Assembly: GCA_938091335.1 (NCBI GenBank)
Contig: CALLJG010000015.1
Coordinates: 1 to 36,222, forward strand
Direction: 5' to 3'
Length of the DNA: 36,222 nt
From: an uncultured Thermodesulfobacterium sp.
GTDB lineage: Bacteria; Desulfobacterota; Thermodesulfobacteria; Thermodesulfobacteriales; Thermodesulfobacteriaceae
In this document: in pieces, positions 1 to 9,252 of the stretch
How the letters are laid out: every line of letters starts with the position of its first letter
How positions within the stretch are numbered: the first letter of the stretch is position 1
The notes under the pieces: model-generated
What the model was told of the DNA's origin: nothing
Databases searched by the model: none
Seen by the model: the letters and a program-made list of their open reading frames with translations, nothing else
Program-made: the position numbers and the translations under genes

Positions 1-142
1 AGAGATGGTAATGCCTGGGGATAATATAGAATTAGAGATTGAGTTAATAAAACCAGTTGCCTTGGAAGAGGGTTTGAGATTTGCTATAAGAGAAGGAGGA
101 AGAACCGTAGGAGCAGGAGTGGTTACTCAAATAATAGAATAG
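1..142 (+). CDS. tuf: Elongation factor Tu, C-terminal fragment
   Basis: This is the last 46 codons of a gene that begins before the window. Read from base 2 it gives the end of EF-Tu domain III, including the highly conserved MPGDN segment and the closing [19 protein letters not shown], followed by TAG. EF-Tu carries aminoacyl-tRNA to the ribosomal A site with GTP. A tuf copy directly before rpsJ is the standard str-to-S10 junction, so this supports the cluster order. Only the tail is visible, so nothing can be said about the GTPase domain. Confidence 0.95.
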   Translation, partial: EMVMPGDNIELEIELIKPVALEEGLRFAIREGGRTVGAGVVTQIIE

Positions 143-175
143 AGAAAAAACTGTGAGGTTTAAAGGATGATACCT

Positions 176-478
176 GTGCAAAAAATAAGAATAAAATTAA
201 AAAGTTTTGATTATAGAATTCTTGATAAGTCTGTAGCAAGTATTGTAAATACTGCAAAAGAAACAGGAGCTAAAGTTGTAGGACCTATACCACTTCCTAC
301 CAAAATAAGTAGATGGACTGTTTTAAGATCTCCTCATATTGATAAAAATTCAAGGGAGCAATTTGAGATGAGAATTCATAAAAGACTTATTGAAATATTA
401 GAACCCACTCAACAAACTATAGATGCATTAATGCAATTGGAGTTACCTGCAGGGGTAGAAGTAGAAATAAAGGTTTAG
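176..478 (+). CDS. rpsJ: 30S ribosomal protein S10
   Basis: S10 is a small-subunit head protein that also acts as NusE in antitermination. An ATG at 167 is in frame, but the GTG at 176 is the better start: it gives the family's usual N-terminus (M-Q-K-I-R-I-K-L-K), 100 residues, and places AAGGA (163-167) at normal Shine-Dalgarno distance. The core contains the family segments GPIPLPT and RSPHIDK. It opens the S10 block, 33 bases after tuf, with no separate promoter evident, so it may be read through from tuf. Confidence 0.95.
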   Translation: MQKIRIKLKSFDYRILDKSVASIVNTAKETGAKVVGPIPLPTKISRWTVLRSPHIDKNSREQFEMRIHKRLIEILEPTQQTIDALMQLELPAGVEVEIKV

Positions 479-492
479 AAGGAGTATTAAAA

Positions 493-1140
493 ATGAAGCT
501 CGAGGGATTGATAGGGAAAAAATTAGGAATGACAAAAATTTTTGATGAAGAAGGTAATGCAATTCCAGTTACAGTTTTACAAGTAGGTCCTTGTGCAGTA
601 GTTCAAGTAAAAACTTTTCAAAAAGATGGATATAATGCAGTTCAGTTAGGTTTTGATTCTAAAAAATTAACTAAATGTTCTTTTCCTATGATAGGGCATT
701 TTCTTAAAGCTGGGCTTGAGACAGGATTTTATATTTTAAGAGAATTTAAAGTGGAAGATCCTTCAGAATTTAAAGAGGGTCAGTATATTACTTTATCTGA
801 TATAGTCTTAGAAAAAGGTAGTAAAGTAGATGTTACAGGAACTTCAAAGGGAAGAGGTTTTACTGGAGGTATTAAAAGATGGAATTTTTCTCGTCAACCA
901 ATGAGTCATGGAGCAAAACAAGTTCATCGTAAAAAGGGTTCAAGTGGGGCCACCACTTTTCCTGGAAGAGTTATAAAGGGTAAAAAAATGCCAGGTCATT
1001 ATGGAAATGAGACAGTTACTATCAAAAATTTGACAGTAATTGATGTAATTCCTGATAAAAACTTAATATTAGTTAAAGGTGGTGTTCCTGGCTGGGTTAA
1101 TGGATATGTTATAATTTATTTTAAAGAAAAGAGGAGTTAA
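493..1140 (+). CDS. rplC: 50S ribosomal protein L3
   Basis: L3 is an early assembly protein that reaches the peptidyl transferase centre. The 215-residue product starts with GLIGKKLGMTKIFDEEG, the usual L3 opening, and has the central loop signature GFTGGIKRWNFSRQPMSHG at about residues 117-135, close to the site that other bacteria methylate on Gln. AAGGAG precedes the ATG. Length is normal for bacteria. It is followed by rplD after 2 bases, so the two are probably translationally coupled. Confidence 0.96.
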   Translation: MKLEGLIGKKLGMTKIFDEEGNAIPVTVLQVGPCAVVQVKTFQKDGYNAVQLGFDSKKLTKCSFPMIGHFLKAGLETGFYILREFKVEDPSEFKEGQYITLSDIVLEKGSKVDVTGTSKGRGFTGGIKRWNFSRQPMSHGAKQVHRKKGSSGATTFPGRVIKGKKMPGHYGNETVTIKNLTVIDVIPDKNLILVKGGVPGWVNGYVIIYFKEKRS

Positions 1141-1142
1141 AA

Positions 1143-1775
1143 ATGGAAGCTATAAAAGCAAAACTTATAGATGCTTCAGCTACTGTAATAGGTGAAGTGG
1201 AATTACCTTTTGATATTTATGGAATTTCTCCTAAAGTGGGGATTTTACATGAAATTGTTAGGTGGCAAATGGCAAGATGGAGGGTAGGAACTGCCTGTAC
1301 TAAAACAAAAGGAGAGGTAAGAGGTGGAGGAAGAAAACCTTGGGCTCAGAAACATACAGGAAGAGCAAGACAAGGATCTATCAGAGCTCCCCAATGGGTA
1401 GGAGGAGGAGTGGTGCATGGACCTAAACCAAGAAGCTATGAATTTAAACTTAATAAAAAAGTTAGAAGATTAGGATTAAAAATGGCTTTATCTTCTAGGG
1501 CTTTAGCAAATAGAATTTATGTAGCAGAAAATTTTCCTGTTAAAGATATACCTAAAACTAAAACTTTGAAAACCTTCTTAAATAACTTAGGAATTGATGA
1601 TGCATTAATAGTGGTTCCTGAAAGAAATTTAGTGTTAGAAAAAAGTGCAGATAATCTACCTAAAATAAAGATATTAGCAGTTGAAGGATTAAATGTTTAT
1701 GATATTTTAAATCACCAAAATTTAATCTTGATAAAAGAAGCTTTACCAAAAATTGAGGAGCGTTTAAGGAGATAG
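1143..1775 (+). CDS. rplD: 50S ribosomal protein L4
   Basis: L4 lines the nascent-peptide tunnel with a long extended loop. The 210-residue protein has that loop at about residues 50-95, rich in Gly, Arg and Trp, with the conserved GGGRKPWAQKHTGRARQGS stretch. In proteobacteria L4 also represses its own S10 operon through the mRNA leader; the spacer between tuf and rpsJ here is too short to hold such a leader, so that regulation is not supported. It lies 2 bases after rplC and 2 before rplW. Confidence 0.95.
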   Translation: MEAIKAKLIDASATVIGEVELPFDIYGISPKVGILHEIVRWQMARWRVGTACTKTKGEVRGGGRKPWAQKHTGRARQGSIRAPQWVGGGVVHGPKPRSYEFKLNKKVRRLGLKMALSSRALANRIYVAENFPVKDIPKTKTLKTFLNNLGIDDALIVVPERNLVLEKSADNLPKIKILAVEGLNVYDILNHQNLILIKEALPKIEERLRR

Positions 1776-1777
1776 AA

Positions 1778-2068
1778 ATGAAAGATCCAAGAACTATAAT
1801 TTTGGCTCCTATTATTACAGAAAAGTCTATGTCTTTGAAGGAAAAGTATAATCAAGTAAGTTTTTGGGTAAATCCTTCAGCCAATAAAATAGAAATAAAA
1901 AAAGCAGTAGAAGAATTATTTAAAGTTAAAGTAATAGATATTCAAACCATTAAAGTGAAGGGTAAACCTAAGGGCAGTCTTAGAAATCCAGGAAGGACTT
2001 CTATTAGAAAGAAAGCTATTGTGAGATTGGCTCCTGAAAGTAGAATAGAATTTTTTGAAACAATTTAA
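1778..2068 (+). CDS. rplW: 50S ribosomal protein L23
   Basis: L23 sits at the tunnel exit and is the docking site for trigger factor (encoded further along at 16866) and for SRP. The 96-residue product has the family's opening ([11 protein letters not shown]) and the internal basic stretch around [20 protein letters not shown] at residues 61-80. Length and position between rplD and rplB are normal. It starts at ATG with GGAGATAG just upstream, inside the end of rplD. Confidence 0.95.
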   Translation: MKDPRTIILAPIITEKSMSLKEKYNQVSFWVNPSANKIEIKKAVEELFKVKVIDIQTIKVKGKPKGSLRNPGRTSIRKKAIVRLAPESRIEFFETI

Positions 2069-2082
2069 AAGGGGTGATAGAA

Positions 2083-2904
2083 ATGCCTGTTAAAAAATGT
2101 AAACCTACTTCATCAGGAAGAAGATTTCAAACCTATTTAATTAATCCTGAATTGTCTAAAAAAGAACCTGAAAAAAGTCTAATAGAACCTTTAAAAAAGA
2201 CAGGAGGAAGAAATAATTACGGAAGAATTACTGTGAGATTCAGGGGAGGAGGGCATAAAAGACTTTACAGAATAATTGATTTTAAAAGGGATAAAGATAA
2301 CATTCCAGCTAAAGTAATAACTTTAGAATATGATCCTAATAGATCTGCTAATATTGCACTTCTTCAATATGCTGATGGGGAGAAAAGGTATATTTTAGCT
2401 CCTGTAGGATTAAAAGTTGGGGATACAGTAATATCTGGGGAGAATGTAGAAATAAAGATAGGAAATGCTTTACCTTTAAAAAATATTCCAGTAGGAACCA
2501 TGGTTCATAATATAGAAGTAAGACCAAAAAAAGGAGGTCAGTTAGTTCGTTCAGCTGGAGCCTTTGCTCAGATTTTAGGTAAAGAAGGAAATTATGTAAT
2601 ATTGAGACTTCCTTCAGGCGAAATCAGAATGATTCATGGGGATTGCAAAGCAACGATTGGTCAAGTAGGAAATTTAGAATGGGAAAATATTTCATTGGGA
2701 AAGGCAGGAAGAAGTAGATGGCTTGGTAGAAGACCTCATGTGAGAGGAGTTGCAATGAGACCAGTTGATCATCCTTTAGGAGGTGGAGAAGGAAGGTCTC
2801 ATGGAGGAAGACATCCTTGTTCTCCTTGGGGTTGGTTATGTAAAGGTCTAAAAACAAGAGGAAAAAAACTTTCTGATAAATTTATTATTAAAAGAAGAAA
2901 ATAA
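2083..2904 (+). CDS. rplB: 50S ribosomal protein L2
   Basis: L2 binds domain IV of 23S rRNA and is needed for subunit joining. The start is taken at ATG 2083, giving 273 residues, the usual bacterial length; an in-frame GTG at 2074 is really part of the Shine-Dalgarno GGGGTGAT. The C-terminal half has the conserved [20 protein letters not shown] stretch, including the His region implicated in peptidyl transferase structure. The N-terminal half has [17 protein letters not shown]. It lies between rplW and rpsS as usual. Confidence 0.96.
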   Translation: MPVKKCKPTSSGRRFQTYLINPELSKKEPEKSLIEPLKKTGGRNNYGRITVRFRGGGHKRLYRIIDFKRDKDNIPAKVITLEYDPNRSANIALLQYADGEKRYILAPVGLKVGDTVISGENVEIKIGNALPLKNIPVGTMVHNIEVRPKKGGQLVRSAGAFAQILGKEGNYVILRLPSGEIRMIHGDCKATIGQVGNLEWENISLGKAGRSRWLGRRPHVRGVAMRPVDHPLGGGEGRSHGGRHPCSPWGWLCKGLKTRGKKLSDKFIIKRRK

Positions 2905-2921
2905 ATGGGAGGTAATTTGGG

Positions 2922-3212
2922 ATGCCCAGATCAAAAAAGAAAGGGCCTTTTGTAGATGAACATTTGCTTAAAAAGGTTTTAAAAGCCAAGCAAACAGGGG
3001 ATAAAAAACCTATAAAAACTTGGAGTAGGCGTTCTACTATCATTCCTGAAATGGTAGGATTAACCTTTGCAGTTCATAATGGACATAAGTTTATTCCAGT
3101 TTATGTAACAGAAAATATGGTAGGACATAAATTAGGGGAGTTTGCTCCTACTAGAACTTATAAAGGACATCCTGCAGATAAAGGAAGGGTTAAAGGAGTA
3201 AAGAAAAAATAA
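2922..3212 (+). CDS. rpsS: 30S ribosomal protein S19
   Basis: S19 is a small-subunit head protein contacting S13 and the 23S A-site finger. The 96-residue product has the standard opening [17 protein letters not shown] and the family signature from about residue 52 on ([20 protein letters not shown]), followed by [12 protein letters not shown]. The ATG at 2922 follows GGGAGGTAATTTGG. It is in its normal place between rplB and rplV. Confidence 0.96.
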   Translation: MPRSKKKGPFVDEHLLKKVLKAKQTGDKKPIKTWSRRSTIIPEMVGLTFAVHNGHKFIPVYVTENMVGHKLGEFAPTRTYKGHPADKGRVKGVKKK

Positions 3213-3225
3213 GAGGAGACTAATA

Positions 3226-3582
3226 ATGAAAGCTCGTGCAACTGCTAAATATGTATTAATTTCTCCTTATAAAGCAAGGTTAGTAATAGATTTAATAAGA
3301 GGGAAAAAAGTAGATGAAGCTTTAAATATTTTACAATTTACTCCTAAAAAGGCAGCTCGAATAATTAAAAAAGTGTTAGAAAGTGCAATTGCTAACGCAG
3401 AAAATAATTATGGAATGGATGTAGATAAGCTATATGTAGTGGAAGCTGTTGTAAATGAAGGTCCTCGGTTAAAAAGAATTTGGCCAAGAGCCTGGGGAAG
3501 AGCGAGTAGAATTTTAAGAAGAATGAGCCATATTACTGTAGTAGTTGAAGAAAAAGAAGAAAAAAAGAGTAAAAGGGGGTAA
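3226..3582 (+). CDS. rplV: 50S ribosomal protein L22
   Basis: L22 spans the large subunit and its beta-hairpin narrows the exit tunnel with L4. The 118-residue protein shows the N-terminal fold ([20 protein letters not shown]) and the C-terminal hairpin around [20 protein letters not shown] at about residues 78-97, the segment where macrolide-resistance changes occur in other species. A lysine- and glutamate-rich tail of about 12 residues ends the protein. It starts with AGAGGAGAC upstream. Confidence 0.95.
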   Translation: MKARATAKYVLISPYKARLVIDLIRGKKVDEALNILQFTPKKAARIIKKVLESAIANAENNYGMDVDKLYVVEAVVNEGPRLKRIWPRAWGRASRILRRMSHITVVVEEKEEKKSKRG

Positions 3583-3584
3583 TC

Positions 3585-4247
3585 TTGGGGCAAAAAGTTG
3601 ATCCAAGGGGATTAAGAATTGGCATTACCAGAACTTGGGATTCTCGATGGGTAGCTAAATCTTCAGAGTTTGCTAAATATGTACATGAAGATTATCTAAT
3701 AAGAAAATATTTGAAAGAAAATTATTATCATGCAGGTGTTGCTAGAATAGAAATAGAAAGAGCCTCAAATAAAGTAAAGGTTATAATATCTTCTGCAAGA
3801 CCAGGAATTATAATAGGTAAAAAAGGGGCAGAAATTGAAAGAATAAGAAATGAGTTAGTTAACTTATTGAAAAATAAGGAAATTGAAGTGGTAGTAAATG
3901 AGGTTAGAAGACCTGAGTTAGAAGCACAATTAGTGGCTGAAAATATAGCCAATCAAATTGAAAGGAGAGTTTCATTTAGAAGAGCTATGAAAAGAGCAGT
4001 AACTCTGGTGATGAGATTTGGAGCTCAAGGAGTGAAAGTACAATGTTCAGGAAGACTTGGAGGTGCTGAAATAGCAAGAAGTGAATGGTATAGAGTTGGG
4101 AGAGTTCCTCTTTCTACCTTGAGAGCAGATATTGATTATGGATTTTCAGAGGCAATTACAAAATATGGAAGTATTGGGGTGAAGGTTTGGATATTTAAAG
4201 GTGAGGTATTGCCTGAAAAAGGGGAACAAGGAAGAATTATAATATAA
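3585..4247 (+). CDS. rpsC: 30S ribosomal protein S3
   Basis: S3 lies at the mRNA entry tunnel and has helicase activity with S4 and S5. The start is a TTG (3585), supported by AAAAGGGGG just before it and by the normal N-terminus [12 protein letters not shown] domain (about residues 38-108) carries the GIIIGKKG loop, and the S3 C-terminal domain includes [20 protein letters not shown]. Length (220) is normal. It begins 2 bases after the rplV stop codon. Confidence 0.95.
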   Translation: MGQKVDPRGLRIGITRTWDSRWVAKSSEFAKYVHEDYLIRKYLKENYYHAGVARIEIERASNKVKVIISSARPGIIIGKKGAEIERIRNELVNLLKNKEIEVVVNEVRRPELEAQLVAENIANQIERRVSFRRAMKRAVTLVMRFGAQGVKVQCSGRLGGAEIARSEWYRVGRVPLSTLRADIDYGFSEAITKYGSIGVKVWIFKGEVLPEKGEQGRIII

Positions 4248-4262
4248 AAGAGGTGAATAAAA

Positions 4263-4679
4263 ATGTTACTTCAACCTAAAAAAACTAAATATAGAAAACA
4301 ACAAAAAGCAAGAGTACGAGGTAAAGCTACATGTGGATATATTTTGGAATTTGGAGACTATGGATTAAAGGTATTAGAAGGAGGTTGGATTACAGCTAAA
4401 CAGTTAGAGGCAGGGCGTGTTGCTATTGTGAGAACCGCTAAAAAGGGTGTAAAAATCTGGATAAGAGTCTTTCCAGATAAGCCCATTACTAAAAAACCAG
4501 CTGAAACTCGTATGGGTAAGGGAAAAGGAGCAGTTGAAGGTTGGGTGGCGGTAGTTAAACCAGGAAGAATTATCTATGAAATTTCAGGAGTTTCAGAAGA
4601 AGTAGCTAAAGAAGCATTAAGGATTGCAGCAAGTAAAATACCATTTAAATGTAAAATTGTTAGTAGGGAGGAATTTTAA
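4263..4679 (+). CDS. rplP: 50S ribosomal protein L16
   Basis: L16 positions the A-site tRNA elbow. The 138-residue product has the typical opening ([15 protein letters not shown]), the segment [18 protein letters not shown] and the signature [20 protein letters not shown] at about residues 81-100. The stop codon overlaps the rpmC start by one base (TAATG), so the two are translationally coupled. Confidence 0.95.
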   Translation: MLLQPKKTKYRKQQKARVRGKATCGYILEFGDYGLKVLEGGWITAKQLEAGRVAIVRTAKKGVKIWIRVFPDKPITKKPAETRMGKGKGAVEGWVAVVKPGRIIYEISGVSEEVAKEALRIAASKIPFKCKIVSREEF

Positions 4680-4867
4680 TGAGGCCTCGTGAACTTAGAG
4701 AACTTTCAATCCCTGAATTGAAAGAAAAGCTTTCTCAGTTAAGAGAAGAATTATTTAATCTAAGGTTCCAAAAGACCATTCACAAACTTGAAAATCCAAT
4801 GAGAATAAGACAAGTAAAAAAAGATATAGCAAGAATTTTAACCATTCTAAGAGAAAAAGGAACTTAG
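4679..4867 (+). CDS. rpmC: 50S ribosomal protein L29
   Basis: L29 is a small two-helix protein near the tunnel exit beside L23. The 62-residue product has the helix [20 protein letters not shown] and the conserved ending [20 protein letters not shown]. Size is normal. Its ATG shares one base with the rplP stop, and AGGGAGGAA inside rplP serves as Shine-Dalgarno. Confidence 0.95.
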   Translation: MRPRELRELSIPELKEKLSQLREELFNLRFQKTIHKLENPMRIRQVKKDIARILTILREKGT

Positions 4868-4890
4868 CATAAGATAATAGGAGTAATAAA

Positions 4891-5181
4891 ATGGGGAAGA
4901 AAAAACAATTTATAGGAACTGTAGTAAGTGATAAAATGGATAAAACAGTTACAGTTTTAGTGGAAACATTAGTTAAACATCCTTTATATGGTAAATATAT
5001 AAAAAGAAGAAAAAAATATATGGCTCATGATGAAAACAATGAATGTAAAATTGGTGATAAAGTTTTGATTGAAGAGACAAGACCACTTTCCCGTAGAAAA
5101 AGATGGAGAGTAAGAAAAATAATAGAAAGAGGTAAAAGATTAGAAACAGAGGAAAAAGAGGTTGGAGGTAAGGAGTTATGA
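4891..5181 (+). CDS. rpsQ: 30S ribosomal protein S17
   Basis: S17 is an OB-fold protein binding helix 11 of 16S rRNA. Conserved S17 segments are visible: [17 protein letters not shown], the [10 protein letters not shown] stretch, and the signature around [13 protein letters not shown]. The protein is 96 residues, about 10 longer than many bacterial forms because of a charged C-terminal tail ([15 protein letters not shown]). Its stop overlaps the rplN start by 4 bases (ATGA). Confidence 0.95.
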   Translation: MGKKKQFIGTVVSDKMDKTVTVLVETLVKHPLYGKYIKRRKKYMAHDENNECKIGDKVLIEETRPLSRRKRWRVRKIIERGKRLETEEKEVGGKEL

Positions 5182-5546
5182 TTCAACAACAAAGTTATTT
5201 AAATGTAGCTGATAATTCAGGTGCAAAAAAAATAATGTGCATCCGGGTCTTAGGTGGTCCAGGAAGAAAATATGGAACAGTTGGGGATATAATTGTAGCT
5301 TCTGTAAAAGAAGCTCTTCCTAATTCAAAGGTAAAGCCTGGTGATGTAGTAAAAGCAGTGATAGTAAGAACTAAAAAAGAGGTAGCAAGACCTGATGGAA
5401 CTTATGTTAAATTTGATGAAAACGCAGCGGTGCTTATTAATCAATATAAAGAACCCATTGGGACAAGAATATTTGGACCTGTAGCAAGAGAACTTAGAAC
5501 AAAAGGATTTATGAAAATCGTTTCCTTAGCTCCAGAGGTAATATAA
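5178..5546 (+). CDS. rplN: 50S ribosomal protein L14
   Basis: L14 forms intersubunit bridge B8 and is the binding site for the silencing factor RsfS. The 122-residue product is highly typical: [20 protein letters not shown], the signature around [15 protein letters not shown], and [20 protein letters not shown] at the end. It starts within the last codons of rpsQ, with AAGGAG upstream. Confidence 0.96.
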   Translation: MIQQQSYLNVADNSGAKKIMCIRVLGGPGRKYGTVGDIIVASVKEALPNSKVKPGDVVKAVIVRTKKEVARPDGTYVKFDENAAVLINQYKEPIGTRIFGPVARELRTKGFMKIVSLAPEVI

Positions 5547-5563
5547 AAATTAAGGAGAAAATT

Positions 5564-5932
5564 ATGATAAAAAGAGGAAAAAGCAAAAATTTACCTAAAC
5601 CCCATCAAGCAAAGGTGCATATTAGAAAAGATGATTTGGTAGTAGTAATAACAGGTAAAGATAAAGGAAAGATAGGGAAAGTATTAAAAGTTTTTCCTAG
5701 GCAAAAAAGAGCTATAGTTGAAGGGGTAAATTTAGTAAAAAAACATATGAAACCTACAGCTTATAGTAGTGGAGGGATAATAGATAAGCCTGCACCTATA
5801 CATATTTCTAATTTAATGATTTATTGTTCAAAATGTAAAAGGGGAGTTAGAGTGAGAAAAAAATTTTTAGAAGATGGAACCAAAGTAAGGGTATGTAAAA
5901 AATGTGGAGAAATTATTGAAGTTAAGGAGTAA
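5564..5932 (+). CDS. rplX: 50S ribosomal protein L24, zinc-ribbon form
   Basis: L24 starts large-subunit assembly and sits near the tunnel exit. The KOW motif is clear at about residues 23-50 ([20 protein letters not shown]). The C-terminal third contains two CxxC pairs (CSKC and CKKC), which probably bind zinc as in Cys-containing L24 proteins. At 122 residues it is longer than the E. coli protein (about 104), partly because of a basic N-terminal extension before the KOW motif. AAGGAG precedes the ATG. Confidence 0.95.
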   Translation: MIKRGKSKNLPKPHQAKVHIRKDDLVVVITGKDKGKIGKVLKVFPRQKRAIVEGVNLVKKHMKPTAYSSGGIIDKPAPIHISNLMIYCSKCKRGVRVRKKFLEDGTKVRVCKKCGEIIEVKE

Positions 5933-5937
5933 AAAAA

Positions 5938-6477
5938 ATGGGTTGGTTAAAGGATTATTATCTTAAAGAGGTTAAACCAAGGCTCTTGAAAAAATTTAAT
6001 TATAAAAATATTTTTGAAGTTCCAAAAGTTGAAAAAATATGTGTAAATATGGGATTAGGGGAGGCGGTTTCCAATCCAAAAATAATTGATCAAGCTTTAT
6101 TAGAACTTGCTCAGATTACTGGACAAAGACCTAAAATTTGTAAAGCAAGAAAGTCTATTGCTGGATTTAAGCTTAGGAAAGGTGTTCCAATAGGAGTAGC
6201 TGTAACTTTAAGAAGAAATAGAATGTATGATTTTTTAGCAAGATTGATTCATGTAGCCTTACCAAGGATAAAAGATTTTAAAGGTCTTCCAAGAGAAGGA
6301 TTTGATGGAAGAGGAAATTATACTTTAGGTATAAAAGACCATACTATTTTTCCTGAATTAGATTTAGGTAAGATTGAAAAAATAAAAGGAATGAGTATTA
6401 CTATAGTTACTACTGCTAAAACAGATGAAGAAGCCTATGAACTTTTAAAAGAGTTAGGGATGCCTTTTAGGAGGTAA
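5938..6477 (+). CDS. rplE: 50S ribosomal protein L5
   Basis: L5 binds 5S rRNA and contacts the P-site tRNA and S13. The 179-residue product has the family signature around [17 protein letters not shown], then [20 protein letters not shown], and the conserved [20 protein letters not shown] region at about residues 115-134. Length is normal. It starts 5 bases after rplX and is followed by rpsZ after 5 bases. Confidence 0.96.
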   Translation: MGWLKDYYLKEVKPRLLKKFNYKNIFEVPKVEKICVNMGLGEAVSNPKIIDQALLELAQITGQRPKICKARKSIAGFKLRKGVPIGVAVTLRRNRMYDFLARLIHVALPRIKDFKGLPREGFDGRGNYTLGIKDHTIFPELDLGKIEKIKGMSITIVTTAKTDEEAYELLKELGMPFRR

Positions 6478-6482
6478 TTTTA

Positions 6483-6668
6483 ATGCCAAGAAAAGCTCAA
6501 ATAGAAAAAGCAAAAAGAGAACCAAAATTTAAAGGAAGAAAAAGAAATCGTTGTTCTATTTGTGGAAGGTCAAGAGGCTACATAAGAAGGTTTGGTCTTT
6601 GTAGGATGTGTTTTAGAAAGTTAGCTGGAGAAGGAAAAATTCCAGGTGTAAGAAAAGCAAGTTGGTAG
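6483..6668 (+). CDS. rpsZ: 30S ribosomal protein S14, type Z (zinc-binding)
   Basis: This is the short, zinc-containing form of S14 (61 residues, against about 100 in the Cys-free form). Two CxxC motifs bind zinc: CSIC and CRMC, separated by [12 protein letters not shown]. The closing segment [11 protein letters not shown] is the conserved S14 end. AGGAGG inside the end of rplE is the ribosome binding site. Some annotation systems call this gene rpsN. Confidence 0.96.
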   Translation: MPRKAQIEKAKREPKFKGRKRNRCSICGRSRGYIRRFGLCRMCFRKLAGEGKIPGVRKASW

Positions 6669-6680
6669 GAGGAAAAAAGG

Positions 6681-7076
6681 ATGTTAACTGATCCAATTGG
6701 AGATATGTTAATAAAGATTAAAAATGCTTTAATGGTAAAACATAAGAGTGTGACAATTCCAGCTTCAAAAATAAAATTAGAAATCGCAAGAATATTAAAA
6801 CAAGAAGGATATATTGAAGATTTTAAATATATTGAAGAAAAACCACAAGCAAAAATTGAGATAATACTTAAATATGATGAAAACAAACAACCTGTAATAG
6901 CAGGTGTTAGAAGGGTAAGTAAACCTGGAAGAAGGATATATAAAGGATATAAGGATTTGTCTAAAGTGATGAATGGGTTAGGAATAGCAATAATTTCAAC
7001 TTCTCAGGGAATTATGACTGACTATGAAGCAAGAAAAAGAAAAATTGGTGGGGAAGTAATTTGTGAAATTTGGTAA
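6681..7076 (+). CDS. rpsH: 30S ribosomal protein S8
   Basis: S8 binds the central domain of 16S rRNA and, in E. coli, represses the spc operon. The 131-residue protein begins with the conserved DPIGDMLIKIKNA and ends with the signature ISTSQGIMTDYEARKRKIGG and EVICEIW. Its last codons lie beside the Shine-Dalgarno of rplF. Confidence 0.96.
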   Translation: MLTDPIGDMLIKIKNALMVKHKSVTIPASKIKLEIARILKQEGYIEDFKYIEEKPQAKIEIILKYDENKQPVIAGVRRVSKPGRRIYKGYKDLSKVMNGLGIAIISTSQGIMTDYEARKRKIGGEVICEIW

Positions 7077-7090
7077 AAGGAGTAGTGAAA

Positions 7091-7675
7091 ATGGCTGAAG
7101 TTTCTCGTATAGGTAGAAAGCCTATTAATATTCCTTCAAATGTTAAAGTTCATCTTAAAGAAGACGGAATTATTGAAGTAGAAGGACCTAAGGGGAAACT
7201 ACAAAAGAGGTTGCCACCTTTAATAAAAATTAATATTGAGGACAATACTTTAAGAGTGGTTCAGGAGGAAGTGAGAAAAAAATTGAAGAAAAAGGCCAAA
7301 GCTTTTCAAGGATTGGCAAGATCTTTGATTAATAATATGATTGTGGGAGTAACTGAGGGATTTAAGAAATCTTTAGATATAATTGGGCTTGGATATAAAG
7401 CTGAACTTAAAGGAGATGAATTAATTTTAAGTTTAGGATATTCGCACCCTATTAATTTTAAAATTCCTGAAGGAATTTCTATAAAGCTGGAAAAGGGAGC
7501 TGGGGATGTTCAAGCAAGGATAATTGTAGAAGGAATAGATAAAGAATTGGTAGGGCAAACAGCAGCTAATATTAAAAAGTTTAGGCCACCAGAACCTTAT
7601 AAAGGAAAAGGAATTAGATATACAGGGGAGGTAATTTATAGAAAGGCTGGTAAGACAGGAAGAGGTGCCAAATAA
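7091..7675 (+). CDS. rplF: 50S ribosomal protein L6
   Basis: L6 has two similar alpha/beta domains near the factor-binding site. The start is taken at ATG 7091: it gives 194 residues and the usual N-terminus containing SRIGRKPI, and AAAAGGAG (7075-7082) lies 8 bases upstream. A longer reading from ATG 7070 would use that Shine-Dalgarno as coding sequence. The C-terminal domain has the signature KKFRPPEPYKGKGIRYTGE at about residues 165-183. Confidence 0.95.
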   Translation: MAEVSRIGRKPINIPSNVKVHLKEDGIIEVEGPKGKLQKRLPPLIKINIEDNTLRVVQEEVRKKLKKKAKAFQGLARSLINNMIVGVTEGFKKSLDIIGLGYKAELKGDELILSLGYSHPINFKIPEGISIKLEKGAGDVQARIIVEGIDKELVGQTAANIKKFRPPEPYKGKGIRYTGEVIYRKAGKTGRGAK

Positions 7676-7687
7676 AGAGGTGAGCTA

Positions 7688-8077
7688 ATGAGTAAAATAA
7701 AAAGGCGTGAGCTTAAGGAAAAAGCAAGATTAAGAAGGAAAAAGAGGATTAGAAAAAAAATCTTTGGTACACCTGAAAGACCCAGACTTTGTGTATATAA
7801 AAGTTGTAAACATATTTATGGTCAAATTATAGATGATACCATTGGACATACATTAGTTGCAGCTTCTTCTCTTTCTCCTGAAATAAGAGAAGAAATAGAA
7901 GAATTAAAAAAAAAGGGTGGTAAAACTGAGATAGCTAAAGCAGTAGGGCGACTTATAGCTAAAAAAGCTTTAGAAAAAGGAATTACTAAAGTTTGTTTTG
8001 ATAGGGCAGGATTTAAATATCATGGAAGAATTAAAGCTTTTGCTGATGCAGCAAGAGAAGTTGGATTGGAATTTTAA
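7688..8077 (+). CDS. rplR: 50S ribosomal protein L18
   Basis: L18 binds 5S rRNA together with L5. The 129-residue protein has a basic N-terminal tail, then the conserved [20 protein letters not shown], and the end [20 protein letters not shown] plus ARE.GLEF-type ending typical of the family. It starts at ATG after AGAGGTGAG. Position between rplF and rpsE is normal. Confidence 0.95.
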   Translation: MSKIKRRELKEKARLRRKKRIRKKIFGTPERPRLCVYKSCKHIYGQIIDDTIGHTLVAASSLSPEIREEIEELKKKGGKTEIAKAVGRLIAKKALEKGITKVCFDRAGFKYHGRIKAFADAAREVGLEF

Positions 8078-8098
8078 ATTTTTAAAAAGGAGGAAACC

Positions 8099-8602
8099 TT
8101 GGTTAAGGTGGAAGAAGAATTTATAGAAAAAATAATAATGATTAATAGGGTAACTAAAGTAACCAAGGGAGGTAAAAGATTAAGATTTTCAGCTTTAGCA
8201 GTGGTAGGAAATGGAAAAGGGAAAGTAGGTTTTGGATTAGGAAAAGCTCCTGAAGTACCAGATGCTATAAGAAAGGCTATTGAAAGGGCTAGAAAGAATA
8301 TGATTGATATTCCCATAATTCATGGGACTATACCTCATACTGTAATGAGTAAATTTGGAGCTACCAAAGTTTTATTAAAACCTGCTAAATCTGGAACAGG
8401 AGTAATAGCTGGTGGTACAATCCGTGCTATAATGGAAGCGGCAGGAATAACTGATATTGTAACAAAATGTATAGGAAGTAGTAATCCCCATAATTTGCTA
8501 AAAGCAACTTTTAAAGCTTTATCTCAACTTCAAAGTGTGGAATATGTTGCCAAAAAAAGGGGAAAAACTGTTGAAGAGATATTAACTCAGGTGAGGTTGT
8601 AA
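8099..8602 (+). CDS. rpsE: 30S ribosomal protein S5
   Basis: S5 is a mRNA-entry and decoding-fidelity protein. The 167-residue product has the S5 double-stranded RNA-binding N-terminal domain ([20 protein letters not shown], then [20 protein letters not shown]) and the C-terminal domain with [19 protein letters not shown]. The start chosen is a TTG, 5 bases after AAAAAGGAGG; a GTG three codons later (8108) is an alternative. It is preceded by a 21-base gap after rplR. Confidence 0.94.
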   Translation: MVKVEEEFIEKIIMINRVTKVTKGGKRLRFSALAVVGNGKGKVGFGLGKAPEVPDAIRKAIERARKNMIDIPIIHGTIPHTVMSKFGATKVLLKPAKSGTGVIAGGTIRAIMEAAGITDIVTKCIGSSNPHNLLKATFKALSQLQSVEYVAKKRGKTVEEILTQVRL

Positions 8603-8604
8603 AG

Positions 8605-8790
8605 ATGAAAAAATTGAAGATTACTCTTATAAAAAGTAAATATAAAAGAAGACCTGATCATGAGCAAACTCTTAAAGGGCTTGGTTTAAGGAAAATTGGT
8701 CAAAGTGTAATAAGAGAAGATACTCCTATGATAAGAGGAATGATAAAAAAAATCCAATATTTATTGAAGGTGGAGGAATTGAATGAGTGA
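8605..8790 (+). CDS. rpmD: 50S ribosomal protein L30
   Basis: L30 is a small large-subunit protein that is absent from some bacteria but kept here. The 61-residue product has the L30 core: [20 protein letters not shown] followed by [17 protein letters not shown]. Its end overlaps the start of rplO by 8 bases. Confidence 0.94.
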   Translation: MKKLKITLIKSKYKRRPDHEQTLKGLGLRKIGQSVIREDTPMIRGMIKKIQYLLKVEELNE

Positions 8791-9238
8791 ATTTATTACT
8801 TTAGAAAATTTAAAACCTTTTCCAGGTTCTAAACACAAAGAAAAAAGGGTTGGAAGGGGTCATGGCTCTGGGCATGGTAAAACCTCTTGTAAAGGACATA
8901 AAGGTCAAAAAGCGCGAAAATCTCCACACATTTCTCCTTGGTTTGAAGGTGGTCAGACACCTATTATAAGGAGAATTCCTAAAAGAGGATTTAAAAACCC
9001 ATTTAAAGTAGAATATAAAATTTTTAATATAAAAGATTTAGTAAAAAAATTTCAGCCTAATGAGGTAGTAAATTTAGAGACTTTGAAAAAAAAGGGATTT
9101 TTAAAAAACACAAAAAAACCTGTTAAAATATTAGGGGAAGGGGAGATAAATTATCCTTTAATTGTGAAAGTAAATGCAATTTCTTCTATTGCTAAAGAAA
9201 AGATAGAAAAAGCAGGGGGAAAGGTAGAGATTATTTAA
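8783..9238 (+). CDS. rplO: 50S ribosomal protein L15
   Basis: L15 is a late-assembly protein. The 151-residue product has the glycine-rich N-terminal arm ([20 protein letters not shown], about residues 21-40) that threads through 23S rRNA, followed by [17 protein letters not shown]. The C-terminal part is less conserved but of normal length. It starts inside rpmD, with GTGGAGG upstream, and is followed by secY. Confidence 0.95.
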   Translation: MSEFITLENLKPFPGSKHKEKRVGRGHGSGHGKTSCKGHKGQKARKSPHISPWFEGGQTPIIRRIPKRGFKNPFKVEYKIFNIKDLVKKFQPNEVVNLETLKKKGFLKNTKKPVKILGEGEINYPLIVKVNAISSIAKEKIEKAGGKVEII

Positions 9239-9252
9239 TGGATATTTAGATA

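Noticed and set aside
167-175. ATG 167 as the rpsJ start
   Set aside because: It overlaps the likely Shine-Dalgarno for GTG 176, and GTG gives the family's normal N-terminus.
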